A DNA stretch of 50,597 bases. Origin: Alphaproteobacteria bacterium UBA1908. GTDB lineage: Bacteria; Pseudomonadota; Alphaproteobacteria; Caedimonadales; UBA1908. Positions 16,667-25,529 of this stretch are shown piece by piece. The DNA is taken from contig DDGG01000022.1 of NCBI GenBank assembly GCA_002337525.1, positions 1 through 50,597 on the forward strand, in the 5' to 3' direction. The first letter of the stretch is position 1. Every line of letters starts with the position of its first letter. The translations under genes were made by a program, and so were the position numbers. The notes under the pieces were generated by a model. The model was not told where the DNA came from and did not search any database. It worked only from the letters and a program-made list of their open reading frames with translations.

Positions 16667-17563
16667 ATGAAAAGAGTAGTTAAAATTGGCACACGAGGCA
16701 GTTTATTAGCTTTGGCACAAGCTGAACATGTTCAAAAGAAGCTGTTAGAGGGAGGTACCGAGAGCCAGCTTGTAGTAATTAATACATCTGGAGATCGTTT
16801 TCAGGATAAACGTTTAGCGGATATTGGAGGAAAGGCTCTCTTTACTAAAGAAATAGAACGTTCCCTGTTGCAAGGACACATTGATATGGCGGTACATTCT
16901 ATGAAGGATGTGGAAACAAGACGTCCTGTGGGTCTTCGTATTGCGGCTATTTTAAAACGTTCGGATCCGCGAGATGCTTTTTTATCTTCTCTTTACCCGA
17001 CTCTTGAATCTTTAGTACCAGGTGTGCGCGTTGGAACCTGCTCTCCTCGTCGAGCGGCTCAGGTTTTGGCGTATCAGCCAAAAGCCGACATAGTTCTTTT
17101 TCGGGGTAATATTCACACTCGCCTTAAGAAATTAAAAAAGGGGGAGGTTGATGTTACTTTCCTGGCGCTGGCGGGGTTGAAAAGAGTTTTTTTAGAACAA
17201 GAAGTAACCCAGGTCCTTGACCCTGAAATCATGCTTCCGGCTGCAGGTCAGGGAGCCATAGGTGTTGAGTGTTTGACGTCTCGTGAAGATTTAACGCCAT
17301 TGCTATCGCCTCTTTCCGATGTGCAAACGGAACAGTGTTTGGGTATCGAACGTTGTTTTCTGTCCTTTCTTGAGGGTGATTGTCATACACCTGTTGGGGC
17401 CCTTGCTATTGAAGAGGATAAAAATCGTTTTTTCCTGCGTACATTCGTTTCTTCAGAAGACGGAAGGCGCCTTATGAAGAAACAACTCCGGGGATCTTAC
17501 TCTGACCTTATGAAAGAAGCCGAGGTTCTTGGCAAGGAAGCAAGAGAATGGTTCTTGTCCTAG
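16667..17563 (+). CDS. hemC: Porphobilinogen deaminase (hydroxymethylbilane synthase)
   Basis: It polymerises four porphobilinogens into hydroxymethylbilane. The 298-residue protein starts with IGTRGSLLALAQA, carries HSMKDVE (catalytic Asp 81), GTCSPRRAAQ and RGNIHTRLKKL, and binds its dipyrromethane cofactor through the cysteine in EGDCHTPVGA (Cys 239). It overlaps hemD by 16 bases. A small inverted repeat (GGACC...GGTCC, about 16622-16640) lies just upstream in the leader. Confidence 0.96.
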   Translation: MKRVVKIGTRGSLLALAQAEHVQKKLLEGGTESQLVVINTSGDRFQDKRLADIGGKALFTKEIERSLLQGHIDMAVHSMKDVETRRPVGLRIAAILKRSDPRDAFLSSLYPTLESLVPGVRVGTCSPRRAAQVLAYQPKADIVLFRGNIHTRLKKLKKGEVDVTFLALAGLKRVFLEQEVTQVLDPEIMLPAAGQGAIGVECLTSREDLTPLLSPLSDVQTEQCLGIERCFLSFLEGDCHTPVGALAIEEDKNRFFLRTFVSSEDGRRLMKKQLRGSYSDLMKEAEVLGKEAREWFLS

Positions 17564-18303
17564 AAAAAAGACCTTCATGTGTTTTATTAACGCGTCCAGT
17601 GGATGAGTCACTGGTTTTGCAAAAAAAACTGGAAGACCGTGGGATTCAGTCATTGATTAATCCCCTTCTTGAAATTGTGACATTTTCTCCTGAAGACCTG
17701 GAGACTTCTTTAGATGGTTTTCCGGAGATTACCGGTTTTATTCTAACCAGCCGTCACGGTCTTTTAGCCTTAAAGTATTTTAGTCCTGACAAGACACTTC
17801 CTGTTTTTGTAGTAGGGGATGCAACTCGCAAGGCTTGCCTTGAGGCGGGGTTTCGAAAAGTCTATGTGGCTCAAAACTCGGCAGAGAGCCTGTCAGAAAT
17901 ATTAAAGTCACATGCCTTTTCCGAGAAAGATTTTATTGTTTACCTGAGTGGAAAAGACATCACAAAAGATTTAAGTCTTTCTTTAGAAGAGAGAGGCATA
18001 AAGTCAAAACGTCTTGTTTCGTATGTTGCAGAACCTGCTGCAGTCTTGGCGCCTGGCGTTTTACAGGCTCTTGTCGAAAGAAACCTTACAGATGTTATTT
18101 TTTTTTCTGCTCGCACTGCCCAAATATTTGTTACTCTTATACGGAAATACCATTTAGAGACGGCGATGTCTGTCTTGAGAGCGCATGGAGTAAGTGAGAT
18201 TGTTTTAGAGAACCTGAAGGATTTAAACTGGTTTAGTATGGAGCTGGTATCACCTTCTTCTGATGATCTTATCCAAAAATTATGTGCAAGAGGGATGCAA
18301 TGA
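17548..18303 (+). CDS. hemD: Uroporphyrinogen-III synthase
   Basis: The enzyme closes and inverts ring D of hydroxymethylbilane. The family is poorly conserved; here the 251-residue protein shows the two-domain HemD pattern, with VLLTRPVDESL at the start, FILTSRHGLLAL, VFVVGDATRKACLEAGF and DVIFFSARTAQIFV. Position after hemC with a 16-base overlap makes the call firm. Its TGA stop overlaps the ATG of the mitofilin-like gene (ATGA). Confidence 0.9.
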   Translation: MVLVLEKRPSCVLLTRPVDESLVLQKKLEDRGIQSLINPLLEIVTFSPEDLETSLDGFPEITGFILTSRHGLLALKYFSPDKTLPVFVVGDATRKACLEAGFRKVYVAQNSAESLSEILKSHAFSEKDFIVYLSGKDITKDLSLSLEERGIKSKRLVSYVAEPAAVLAPGVLQALVERNLTDVIFFSARTAQIFVTLIRKYHLETAMSVLRAHGVSEIVLENLKDLNWFSMELVSPSSDDLIQKLCARGMQ

Positions 18304-19538
18304 AAAAAAACAAGTCACAAAAAATAAAAAACTCTAAAGACACAGTATCATCTGAAAAAGGGGAGACCTCAAAAATGAGTGATTCAAATAAGCAGGGAGA
18401 ATCAAAAGAAGAGCAGAAAAAAGCTGAAGATCAAAAATTGGAGCAGGACAAGTCCTGTAGTGATTTATCATTTGAAACAGAAGAAAAATCTGAAAAAGAG
18501 GTCGATTCGACCCTGAGTGACCTTAAGAGAAAAGATAGTTTTTCTTCTGTTCTGCTATGGATGACATGCGCAACGCTTGTTGTTATTGTTAGCACCTGGA
18601 CAGCCTGGTTTCCAAGGCTTTTCCCGGAGTCAAAAAGTGTTGTTGGTATTGCTAATTCGGAAGATGTGGCAAGCTTGGCCTCCAAAATTAATACCCTTGA
18701 AGCAAAAATACCAGATTCTTTCCAGGAAGGGACCTCTTCTTTTTTAGAGCAGATCGGGAAGATTCAGAACGAACACAATCGTCTTTCTGAACGTTTTGAT
18801 GTCCTTGAGCAAAGGGTGTCCCGTCTGGGTGCGTCAAATCAAGATAATAGTAGAGAGGATGGAATATCAACAGGTTTCGAGAGTCAACTTGATCATCTCG
18901 AGAAAGCGCGTGAGGATCTTAAGAAAGCGCAGAGCCTTTATACGGCTATGCATCAAAAAATGACACGCTTTCTTAAAGTCTTTGTTCTGTATGATATTTT
19001 GGAAACGGCACTTAAATCAGGTCACGTTTATCAGGAAACTTTGCAAACATTAAAGGGTATTGTGGGACCGGAATTTGAGTCAAAACATTTTCAGATCCTT
19101 GCTTCCTATGGAGATTTGGGCGTTCCTTCCCGTGAATCTCTTTTGAAAGAAATTGCACTACTCATTAATGTAGAGGGGGTTTATGAAGACAATGGGGTTG
19201 TATCGAAAACCAGGAACATGTTTGATGATATTTTAAGGCAGTTAAAGGGACTGATTCGTGTTCGCCATAAGGGGAATCTGGATGAAAATGGAGAATCAGT
19301 TCTGGAGCGTCTTAAAAGAGCACAGACCCTTTTCCACAGGAGTGACTTTCAAGAAGCTGCAATCCTCTTGAAATCTATCAGAAAGCCTTCCCGAAAAGTT
19401 CAGGCACTTTATGAACATACACAGGCTTATCTGGAGAGTAGTCAGGCTTTGTTATCGATTCGTCAACATCTTTATTCACCTCTTTTTCTGGAAGAAAACT
19501 GGGAGAAAATGATGCAAGAAAGTGAGGGAGACCAATGA
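18300..19538 (+). CDS. Mitofilin/Mic60-like inner-membrane protein
   Basis: The 412-residue protein begins with about 75 highly charged residues (Lys, Glu and Ser rich), then one membrane segment at about 83-105 (SSVLLWMTCATLVVIVSTWT), a coiled-coil stretch (about 125-230) and a helical C-terminal domain ending in HLYSPLFLEENWEKMM. This matches alphaproteobacterial mitofilin (COG4223), the bacterial relative of the mitochondrial cristae protein Mic60, known to sit between hemD and hemY. It is expected to anchor in the inner membrane and shape it. ATGA overlaps on both sides show tight coupling to hemD and hemY. The call rests on layout and synteny more than on strong sequence motifs. Confidence 0.78.
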   Translation: MKKNKSQKIKNSKDTVSSEKGETSKMSDSNKQGESKEEQKKAEDQKLEQDKSCSDLSFETEEKSEKEVDSTLSDLKRKDSFSSVLLWMTCATLVVIVSTWTAWFPRLFPESKSVVGIANSEDVASLASKINTLEAKIPDSFQEGTSSFLEQIGKIQNEHNRLSERFDVLEQRVSRLGASNQDNSREDGISTGFESQLDHLEKAREDLKKAQSLYTAMHQKMTRFLKVFVLYDILETALKSGHVYQETLQTLKGIVGPEFESKHFQILASYGDLGVPSRESLLKEIALLINVEGVYEDNGVVSKTRNMFDDILRQLKGLIRVRHKGNLDENGESVLERLKRAQTLFHRSDFQEAAILLKSIRKPSRKVQALYEHTQAYLESSQALLSIRQHLYSPLFLEENWEKMMQESEGDQ

Positions 19539-20725
19539 AACGTATTCTCCTTCTTTTGATTGAGGTCGCTCTTCTTGTTATCGGCTTTATGTGGTTATTG
19601 CGTCATCCGGGACATATGGTTATTGACTGGATGGGGTATGAGATTGAGCTGGCATTCTCTACATTCATCATTTCTTTAACAGTTTTTATTGCCATTTTAT
19701 GGTTTTCTTTATCTTTCGTTTTCTGGTTCTTGAAAATACCTTTTCGCCTTGGTGATCGTTATGTCCGCTACCACCGCAAAAAAGGCTTTGAGGCTCTTTA
19801 TGGGGCTTTGGAGGCTTTGGCATTATCAGATGCCGAGCGGTTCGAAAAAGAGGCAGAACAAGTCGATATTCTTTTAAAAGAAAAAGAACTTTCCCTTTAC
19901 TTAAAAGGAGAGGCGACACTCCTTCAAAAAAACTATGCTCTTGCAGAACAATATTTTTACGAGTTGGCTCAAACAAAGCGAGGACAGGTGAGCGGTTTGA
20001 TGGGGCTTTTAAGAGTAGCAGAAGCACAAAATGCCAAAAGTCAACGATGGCGTGTGGCTCAAAAATTATCGGAAGTTGCGACACCGTCGCGACGTCTTCA
20101 GATTGCTTTATATGAAAGTGCGCTTGCTCATGGCAAGTATGAATTTGCTCTTGATGCCTTGAAACCTTTAATTCGAAATCGTTTAGCAGATCGAAAAGAA
20201 GTGAGTGAGTTACAAGTTTCGGCCTACCTTGCAAGAGAGGCTGAATTGCGCCAGGAAAAAGATAGGCATGGCGCGTTTGAAGCAGCTGAACAGGCCTATG
20301 AAATACAGCCAACACCTTACACTTTGAAACGGTATTTGCCGCATTTGCTAGAAGAAGGCAAGGACAGAAAGGCCAGGAAGCTTTTAACGAAATTGTTAGA
20401 AGAGTCCTATGATAAGGAATTATTTATAAAGTTGTGTGAATTAAAAGGTAAAAAAGTTCCTCTGGAACATTATCAACTGCTCAAACTCCTCTATGAGCAA
20501 TACCTTAAGGAAGAAAATGAAAATGCCCTGGGCGCTTTACAGGATTTGATTCGACTTGCCCAGAAAAGTGAACTTTGGGGAGATGCAAGGGCTTTGCTGG
20601 AGAAATATCAACAGTCTTATGGAGAAGACCAATATTATTTCTGTCAAAAAGCAGAGCTTTGTCTTGCAGAAACTGTTGATTTTAAGCAGGCGATCTCCTT
20701 TTACCAACAAGCATGCAAGGCCTAA
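19535..20725 (+). CDS. hemY: HemY-like inner-membrane TPR protein
   Basis: HemY of proteobacteria is an inner-membrane protein of the heme operon with unclear function, distinct from the Gram-positive protoporphyrinogen oxidase. The 396-residue protein has two N-terminal hydrophobic segments (about 5-21 and 42-65), the HemY_N-like stretch RYHRKKGFEALYGALEALAL, and then a long series of TPR-like helices (YALAEQYFYELAQ, ALYESALAHGKYEFALDALK, FEAAEQAYEIQPTPYTL). The start overlaps the preceding stop (ATGA). Confidence 0.88.
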   Translation: MKRILLLLIEVALLVIGFMWLLRHPGHMVIDWMGYEIELAFSTFIISLTVFIAILWFSLSFVFWFLKIPFRLGDRYVRYHRKKGFEALYGALEALALSDAERFEKEAEQVDILLKEKELSLYLKGEATLLQKNYALAEQYFYELAQTKRGQVSGLMGLLRVAEAQNAKSQRWRVAQKLSEVATPSRRLQIALYESALAHGKYEFALDALKPLIRNRLADRKEVSELQVSAYLAREAELRQEKDRHGAFEAAEQAYEIQPTPYTLKRYLPHLLEEGKDRKARKLLTKLLEESYDKELFIKLCELKGKKVPLEHYQLLKLLYEQYLKEENENALGALQDLIRLAQKSELWGDARALLEKYQQSYGEDQYYFCQKAELCLAETVDFKQAISFYQQACKA

Positions 20726-20732
20726 CCTGAGT

Positions 20733-21947
20733 ATGCAGGCTTTTAGGTTGCGTTTGCCTCTCCAGTCTTTATGGGTACTGGCGACTTTTATTGTCTCAAC
20801 ACTGACAGACTTTTACCTCCCTGCCACACCCCAGATGGCCCTATATTTAGGAGTGTCAGGTGATATGATTCAAAGTGCTGTAACGGCTTATTTCGGGGCC
20901 TTTGCTCTTATGGGATTTTGTGCTGGTATTTTGGCGGACCGTTTTGGAGAGCTAACTCTTTTTAGGGCAGGTTTCTTCATTATTGTTCTGGGTTCCACTT
21001 TCTGTATGTTCAGTCACACTATTACTTTTCTCTTTCTGGGGAGAGCCATACAAGGAGTTGGAGCTGGAATGGTTGGGGTTTCTATACTGTCATTAATTCG
21101 GAGTTATTATCCAGGAGATCATGCGTCCAAAGTTCTGGCACAAACAGGTATGATTTTTATTACGGGGCCTTTCCTGGCCCAGTGGATAGGGGGCTATCTA
21201 ACGTTACTGATAGGTTGGAAGTCTTGTTTTGCCGCAAGTGGATTGCTTGGACTTGTCTTTATTTTTTTATCTCTGGATATGTTCTCTGATCTTGAGAAAG
21301 ACAGCCGGAAAAAACTATTACATGGAACAGTTGAAAAAATATGCTTTTCATCCGTTTTAGTAAATTACAGGAGCCTTTTTAAAAATAAGGAAGGGTTGTC
21401 TCTTTTGTTACTTCAGCCTTTGATCCTTGGCGGCATTTGGTGTTATCGCTCAAGCCTTCCTTTTATTTTAATGGAAACCTATCAGGTGCCTCTTGAGAAT
21501 TATAGTTACTATCTTATACCTATGGTTTTAACGCACCTTTTCTCTTCATGGGTTGCCCAGAAAATTGTTTTAAAAGTCGGAAGTCAGAACCTTATCCAAA
21601 CAGGTATTTATTTTCTTTTTTGTGGTGTTATTGCAGAATTTTCTCTTTTGATTCTTGATCTTGTAACCCCTCTAACTTTAACGTTGGCCTTTCTTCCTTT
21701 TATTGCCGGCTATTCTTTCTCGATGTCAACGAGTCTGGCAACAGGTATTGGGCGTTTTGACTCTATCAGCCTTGCTGCTTCCCTGACAGTTTGCCTCAGG
21801 ATGCTGGGGAGTGCTTCTGGTGGGGCTGCGGCAAGTTATTTTGAAGAAAATTCTCTTTTAGGGCTCAATTCTTTTTTATTCCTCGCAAGCCTAACGTCAG
21901 CCTGGCTCTTTTGGTACGCGTTTAAAAGAAAAAAGCATCCGGGATAA
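20733..21947 (+). CDS. MFS drug-resistance transporter (Bcr/CflA-like)
   Basis: The protein has about twelve hydrophobic segments over 404 residues and the MFS motif between helices 2 and 3 (GILADRFGELTLFRAG). The opening TDFYLPATPQMALYLGVSG resembles the DxYLPALP start of the Bcr/CflA family, and the helix 4-5 stretch GRAIQGVGAGMVGVSILSLI fits too. It probably exports drugs or metabolites by proton antiport. I chose the ATG at 20733, seven bases after the hemY stop; a frame open from 20556 overlaps hemY and has no membrane segment in its first 59 residues. No strong ribosome site is visible, so it may depend on coupling to hemY. Confidence 0.85.
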   Translation: MQAFRLRLPLQSLWVLATFIVSTLTDFYLPATPQMALYLGVSGDMIQSAVTAYFGAFALMGFCAGILADRFGELTLFRAGFFIIVLGSTFCMFSHTITFLFLGRAIQGVGAGMVGVSILSLIRSYYPGDHASKVLAQTGMIFITGPFLAQWIGGYLTLLIGWKSCFAASGLLGLVFIFLSLDMFSDLEKDSRKKLLHGTVEKICFSSVLVNYRSLFKNKEGLSLLLLQPLILGGIWCYRSSLPFILMETYQVPLENYSYYLIPMVLTHLFSSWVAQKIVLKVGSQNLIQTGIYFLFCGVIAEFSLLILDLVTPLTLTLAFLPFIAGYSFSMSTSLATGIGRFDSISLAASLTVCLRMLGSASGGAAASYFEENSLLGLNSFLFLASLTSAWLFWYAFKRKKHPG

Positions 21948-22035
21948 GCGTTGTTCTTAGATTTTTTGTCTTTTTAATCCAACTTTTTTCAATGTAAAAT
22001 CAGATCGTAAAAGACTCCGGACAATATTTTAGGAT

Positions 22036-22070
22036 AAAAAAACCCTTCTTCCAATAGGGGGGAAGAAGGG
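22036..22070 (-). terminator. Rho-independent terminator for the 22088 gene
   Basis: On the minus strand a perfect 10-bp stem (CCCTTCTTCC with GGAAGAAGGG, 22043-22052 and 22061-22070) with an 8-base loop is followed by a run of T. It lies 17 bases after the stop of the exported protein gene. Confidence 0.9.
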
Positions 22071-22087
22071 CATTCATTTTCTGTTTT

Positions 22088-22687
22088 TTATTCAGTGTAA
22101 CCTTCAATTTCAGTTTTCTGTCCACTTTGCGCTTTTAAATCAGATTCAATAGCAAATTTTGTGACATCCAACGCTTTAGGTCCTGCTGTTTCAATGATTG
22201 TAGATAAAACAGATCCTGCAACAGGAATTTCGCCAGCCGCAAATCCAACGACAGGAAGGGCAACTTTTCCCGCTTCAAGAGCTGGCATAAGGGCTTCTTC
22301 TACAACACTTCTATGCTTAACAGCCCATTCAGCAAACTTGGCTCCATCCTTCCCCATTGTTTTGGCAACAGAAATAAATTTGTCAGCTGCTGTAGGTCCG
22401 TATTTCTTGGCATTTTCTTTAACAAAGTCTTTAACATGTTTGGCATCAATAACAAACTTGTCACCTACTTTTTTAGCTTTTTCAAAGGCTTTTTTTGCGC
22501 CACCTTTCAGCTTCTTGGCAATATCTTCAACTTTATGTTCAACGCTTTTAGCGGCATCTTCAACTTTATGCTCGACACTTTTGGCGGCATTTTTGAGCCC
22601 GGATAAAAAACCTGCCTGAACATGTGTTGCCCCTACAGTCATGGCGAGGGCAGACGCACTTAATAATGTGATAACTTTCCTTTGCAT
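22088..22687 (-). CDS. Exported lysine-rich helical protein with a tandem repeat
   Basis: The 199-residue protein has a Sec signal peptide (MQRKVITLLSASALAMTVGA, cleavage near VQA-G). The mature part starts with an 11-residue unit AAKSVEHKVED present twice in tandem, followed by more lysine-rich helices (KKAFEKAKKVGDKFVIDAKH). The last 80 residues are more hydrophobic (GKVALPVVGFAAGEIPVAGS). The repeat pattern resembles amphipathic apolipoprotein-like or LEA-like helices. AGGAG lies close upstream of the ATG, and a strong terminator follows. I know no family; it is probably a periplasmic, surface or secreted protein. Two copies of the repeat at DNA level suggest recent duplication. Confidence 0.72.
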   Translation of the reverse strand: MQRKVITLLSASALAMTVGATHVQAGFLSGLKNAAKSVEHKVEDAAKSVEHKVEDIAKKLKGGAKKAFEKAKKVGDKFVIDAKHVKDFVKENAKKYGPTAADKFISVAKTMGKDGAKFAEWAVKHRSVVEEALMPALEAGKVALPVVGFAAGEIPVAGSVLSTIIETAGPKALDVTKFAIESDLKAQSGQKTEIEGYTE

Positions 22688-22822
22688 TTCAATCTCCTAA
22701 AAAAAAATTTACAAGTTTATGTTAAATCCAAAACATTAATTTTTAATGAATATTGTTGTAAAAAAGAATTTGCTATCCTAATCTAAGTTATTCATTTTTA
22801 TATTATTTTAGAATCTATCATC

Positions 22823-23698
22823 ATGCTTAATAACAGAAAAATTCAAAGAACAGTCAGTCATGCAGTCGAAATTGATGGTATTGGGGTTCACTCAGGAGAA
22901 CGTTTTTCTATGACGATTTGTCCTGGTGAACCAGATACCGGCTTTGTCTTTCAAAGGACTGACCTTGCCCATTATCCCCTGATCAGGGGGCAATGGGATC
23001 TTGTTTCTGATACACGTATGTGTACTCAATTAACAAATGATAAAGGCGTTTCAATCGGGACAGTCGAACACCTTTTGGCGGCTTTGGTCGCCCTGGAAAT
23101 AGATAATGCCCTTATTCAGGTCAATGGACCCGAAATTCCAATCCTGGATGGAAGCTCTATTGATTTTATCAGAGCAATTAAAAACGTTGGGTTGTCAGAT
23201 CAAGAATCAGTGCGCTCCTACCTTAAAGTTTTGTCCCCTATTGAAATTAAAGAGGAAACTCGTTTTGTTCGTTTAGAGCCTTCAGACCATTTAAACTATC
23301 ATTTTTCAATCGATTTCTTTGGAGGGCGAGAAGGAATGAAGCCTCAGGAAAGATCATGGAATTGGTCTTCTTCCTCTTTTGAAAAAAACATAGCTCCAGC
23401 GCGAACTTTTGGTTTTTTTGAAGACGCACAAAAGCTTCAGGCTATTGGTCTTGCCAAGGGGGCCTCCCTTGAAAATGCGATCGTGATTAAAGAAGGAGCT
23501 GTCTTAAACACAGAAGGTCTCCGTTTCCCGGATGAGTTTGTGCGCCACAAGATTTTAGATGCGGTTGGGGATCTTGCTCTGGCCGGTGCTCCTTTCCTTG
23601 GGGGGTATATCTCTCATAATGGGGGACATGAGTTGAACAACCGTTTATTAAGAAAAATTTTTGCTTCTCCGAAATCTTATGAAATGGTGACATTGTAA
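22823..23698 (+). CDS. lpxC: UDP-3-O-acyl-N-acetylglucosamine deacetylase
   Basis: LpxC carries out the committed step of lipid A synthesis. The 291-residue protein begins RTVSHAVEIDGIGVHSGE and has the zinc ligands in GTVEHLLAAL (His 83), RHKILDAVGD (His 242, Asp 246) and the catalytic His in HNGGHELNNRL (His 269). IPILDGSSIDFI is also typical. It shows that the cell makes lipopolysaccharide, consistent with the O-antigen ligase nearby. Confidence 0.96.
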   Translation: MLNNRKIQRTVSHAVEIDGIGVHSGERFSMTICPGEPDTGFVFQRTDLAHYPLIRGQWDLVSDTRMCTQLTNDKGVSIGTVEHLLAALVALEIDNALIQVNGPEIPILDGSSIDFIRAIKNVGLSDQESVRSYLKVLSPIEIKEETRFVRLEPSDHLNYHFSIDFFGGREGMKPQERSWNWSSSSFEKNIAPARTFGFFEDAQKLQAIGLAKGASLENAIVIKEGAVLNTEGLRFPDEFVRHKILDAVGDLALAGAPFLGGYISHNGGHELNNRLLRKIFASPKSYEMVTL

Positions 23699-23744
23699 AA
23701 ACGGGTATCATCTTCCTGCAAGTGATGTGCGTTGAAATTGTCCT

Positions 23745-25529
23745 CTATAATGGCCTTGTTTTCTTTTCTAACCAGAGGGAAGTTTTAGCATCAAGATAGG
23801 GATTAAGGTTTTCATAAACACGTTGATGATAGGTGTGAAGCCATTCTTTCTCAGGCTCTGTTAATAAGGAACTCTCAATTAAAGTCAGGTCTATTGGGGC
23901 CAGGGTCAAGGTTCTGAACTGTAAGAATGAGGCTTCTTTTTTGTTGGATTTATATTTTTTGTCAACGACAACAAGGTTTTCTATTCTGATACCAAATTCA
24001 CCAGCTTGATAATATCCGGGTTCGTTTGATAAAATCATGCCAGTAACAAGGGGAACACGCTTTGGAGCCATGGAAATATTCTGTGGTCCTTCGTGCACAT
24101 TAAGGTAAGTTCCCACACCATGCCCTGTGCCATGGGCATAGTCCATTCCTGCGTGCCAGAGATATTGACGCGCAAGAGCATCAAGTTGATAACCGCAGGT
24201 TCCTTCAGGGAATGAGGCCATCGCGAGGGCAATATGCCCTTTTAAAACTCTTGTGAAAGCTTGTTTCTGCTTTTCGGAAGGGGTTTGACCAAGCGCAATT
24301 GTGCGTGTCACATCTGTTGTACCTTCCAGATATTGTCCTCCTGAATCAACAAGGTAAAGGTCTCCTTTACTCAAAATCCGATTTGTTTTTGGAGTGACGC
24401 GATAATGCACAATTGCACCATTAGGGCCGCTTCCTGAAATCGTTTCAAAACTCGGCCCCTTAAAGTTCTTTTGCTTTTTACGGAAAGAAAGAAGCTTTTC
24501 TGCTGCCGAGAGCTCTGTTATTTCTTGCCGAGAAAAAGACTGGTCTAGCCAGAAAAGAAATTGTGTTAAGGCAATACCATCTTTTAAATGTGCTTCTTCA
24601 GCACCCTGAATTTCAACTTCTGTTTTGCAAGCTTTTAACCACTGACAGGGGTCAGGGGCATAAAAAGGTCTCCCTTCATGGCGTTTAAAAATATCACTGC
24701 ATCTTTGAGGAGCCGTATCGGGATCAATTAAACAGGTTTTTTTGTCCCGAGCCAATTTTGTCAGGAAAGATTCGAAGCTTGTATATGGATGAAAACAAAC
24801 CTGAGGTGATAAGGCACGTTCGATGTCAGGGGTTACTTTAGAAAGATCAATAAAAATATTAATAGTGCCAGAGGCATCAATCAAACCCAAACATAAAGCA
24901 AGAGGAGAAAAAGCGATATCACTGCCCCGAATATTTAAAAGCCAGCATAAAGAGTCAAGTTGGTTTATAAGACAGTAATCTAAAGAGTGTTGTTGCAGTT
25001 TCTTAATCAAAGTGTGAACTTTTTCTTGCAAAGATTTTCCTGCATAGCACTCGGGATAAAGTGTAAGGGGAGATACTGGATCAACAGGGCGGTCTGACCA
25101 TAATATATCTATTAAGTTTTCTGATACAGAAACGAGGGTGAACTTTTTTGTGACAAAATCAGCCATCAAAGAATCATAGTCATTTTTTGTGTAGAGCCAG
25201 GGGTCAAAACCAATTCTACTACCTGAATGAAGATTGTCATTAAGCCATTTAATGCGATCTGCCTTTGTCAGGTTTTTGATTTCAAATAAAGTTGTATCGA
25301 CTTGCTGGCGAACCTGGAGCGTATATCGTCCATCCACAAAAATGGCAGCCTTATTTTCTGTGACAATGGCGAGGCCCGCAGACCCCTCAAAGCCAGTGAG
25401 CCAGGTTAGACGTTTGGCACTGTCCGGGAGATACTCATTTTGATGGAGGTCTGTATAGGGAATTAAATAGGCATCAAGATTTTGTTCTTTTAGTATTTTT
25501 CTAAGATTGAAAAGTTTGTCCGACGACAT
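23745..25529 (-). CDS. pepP: Xaa-Pro aminopeptidase (M24B)
   Basis: The 594-residue protein is of the long eukaryote-like aminopeptidase P type common in alphaproteobacteria. The C-terminal pita-bread domain shows the metal ligands: two Asp in LVDSGGQYLEGTTDVTRTIA, His in AHGTGHGVGTYLNVHEGPQ, and Glu in SNEPGYYQAGEFGIRIENL. It removes an N-terminal residue followed by proline. The ATG at 25527-25529 has GGAG ten bases upstream and overlaps the end of the histidine kinase gene by 29 bases, so the two are co-transcribed. Confidence 0.92.
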   Translation of the reverse strand: MSSDKLFNLRKILKEQNLDAYLIPYTDLHQNEYLPDSAKRLTWLTGFEGSAGLAIVTENKAAIFVDGRYTLQVRQQVDTTLFEIKNLTKADRIKWLNDNLHSGSRIGFDPWLYTKNDYDSLMADFVTKKFTLVSVSENLIDILWSDRPVDPVSPLTLYPECYAGKSLQEKVHTLIKKLQQHSLDYCLINQLDSLCWLLNIRGSDIAFSPLALCLGLIDASGTINIFIDLSKVTPDIERALSPQVCFHPYTSFESFLTKLARDKKTCLIDPDTAPQRCSDIFKRHEGRPFYAPDPCQWLKACKTEVEIQGAEEAHLKDGIALTQFLFWLDQSFSRQEITELSAAEKLLSFRKKQKNFKGPSFETISGSGPNGAIVHYRVTPKTNRILSKGDLYLVDSGGQYLEGTTDVTRTIALGQTPSEKQKQAFTRVLKGHIALAMASFPEGTCGYQLDALARQYLWHAGMDYAHGTGHGVGTYLNVHEGPQNISMAPKRVPLVTGMILSNEPGYYQAGEFGIRIENLVVVDKKYKSNKKEASFLQFRTLTLAPIDLTLIESSLLTEPEKEWLHTYHQRVYENLNPYLDAKTSLWLEKKTRPL

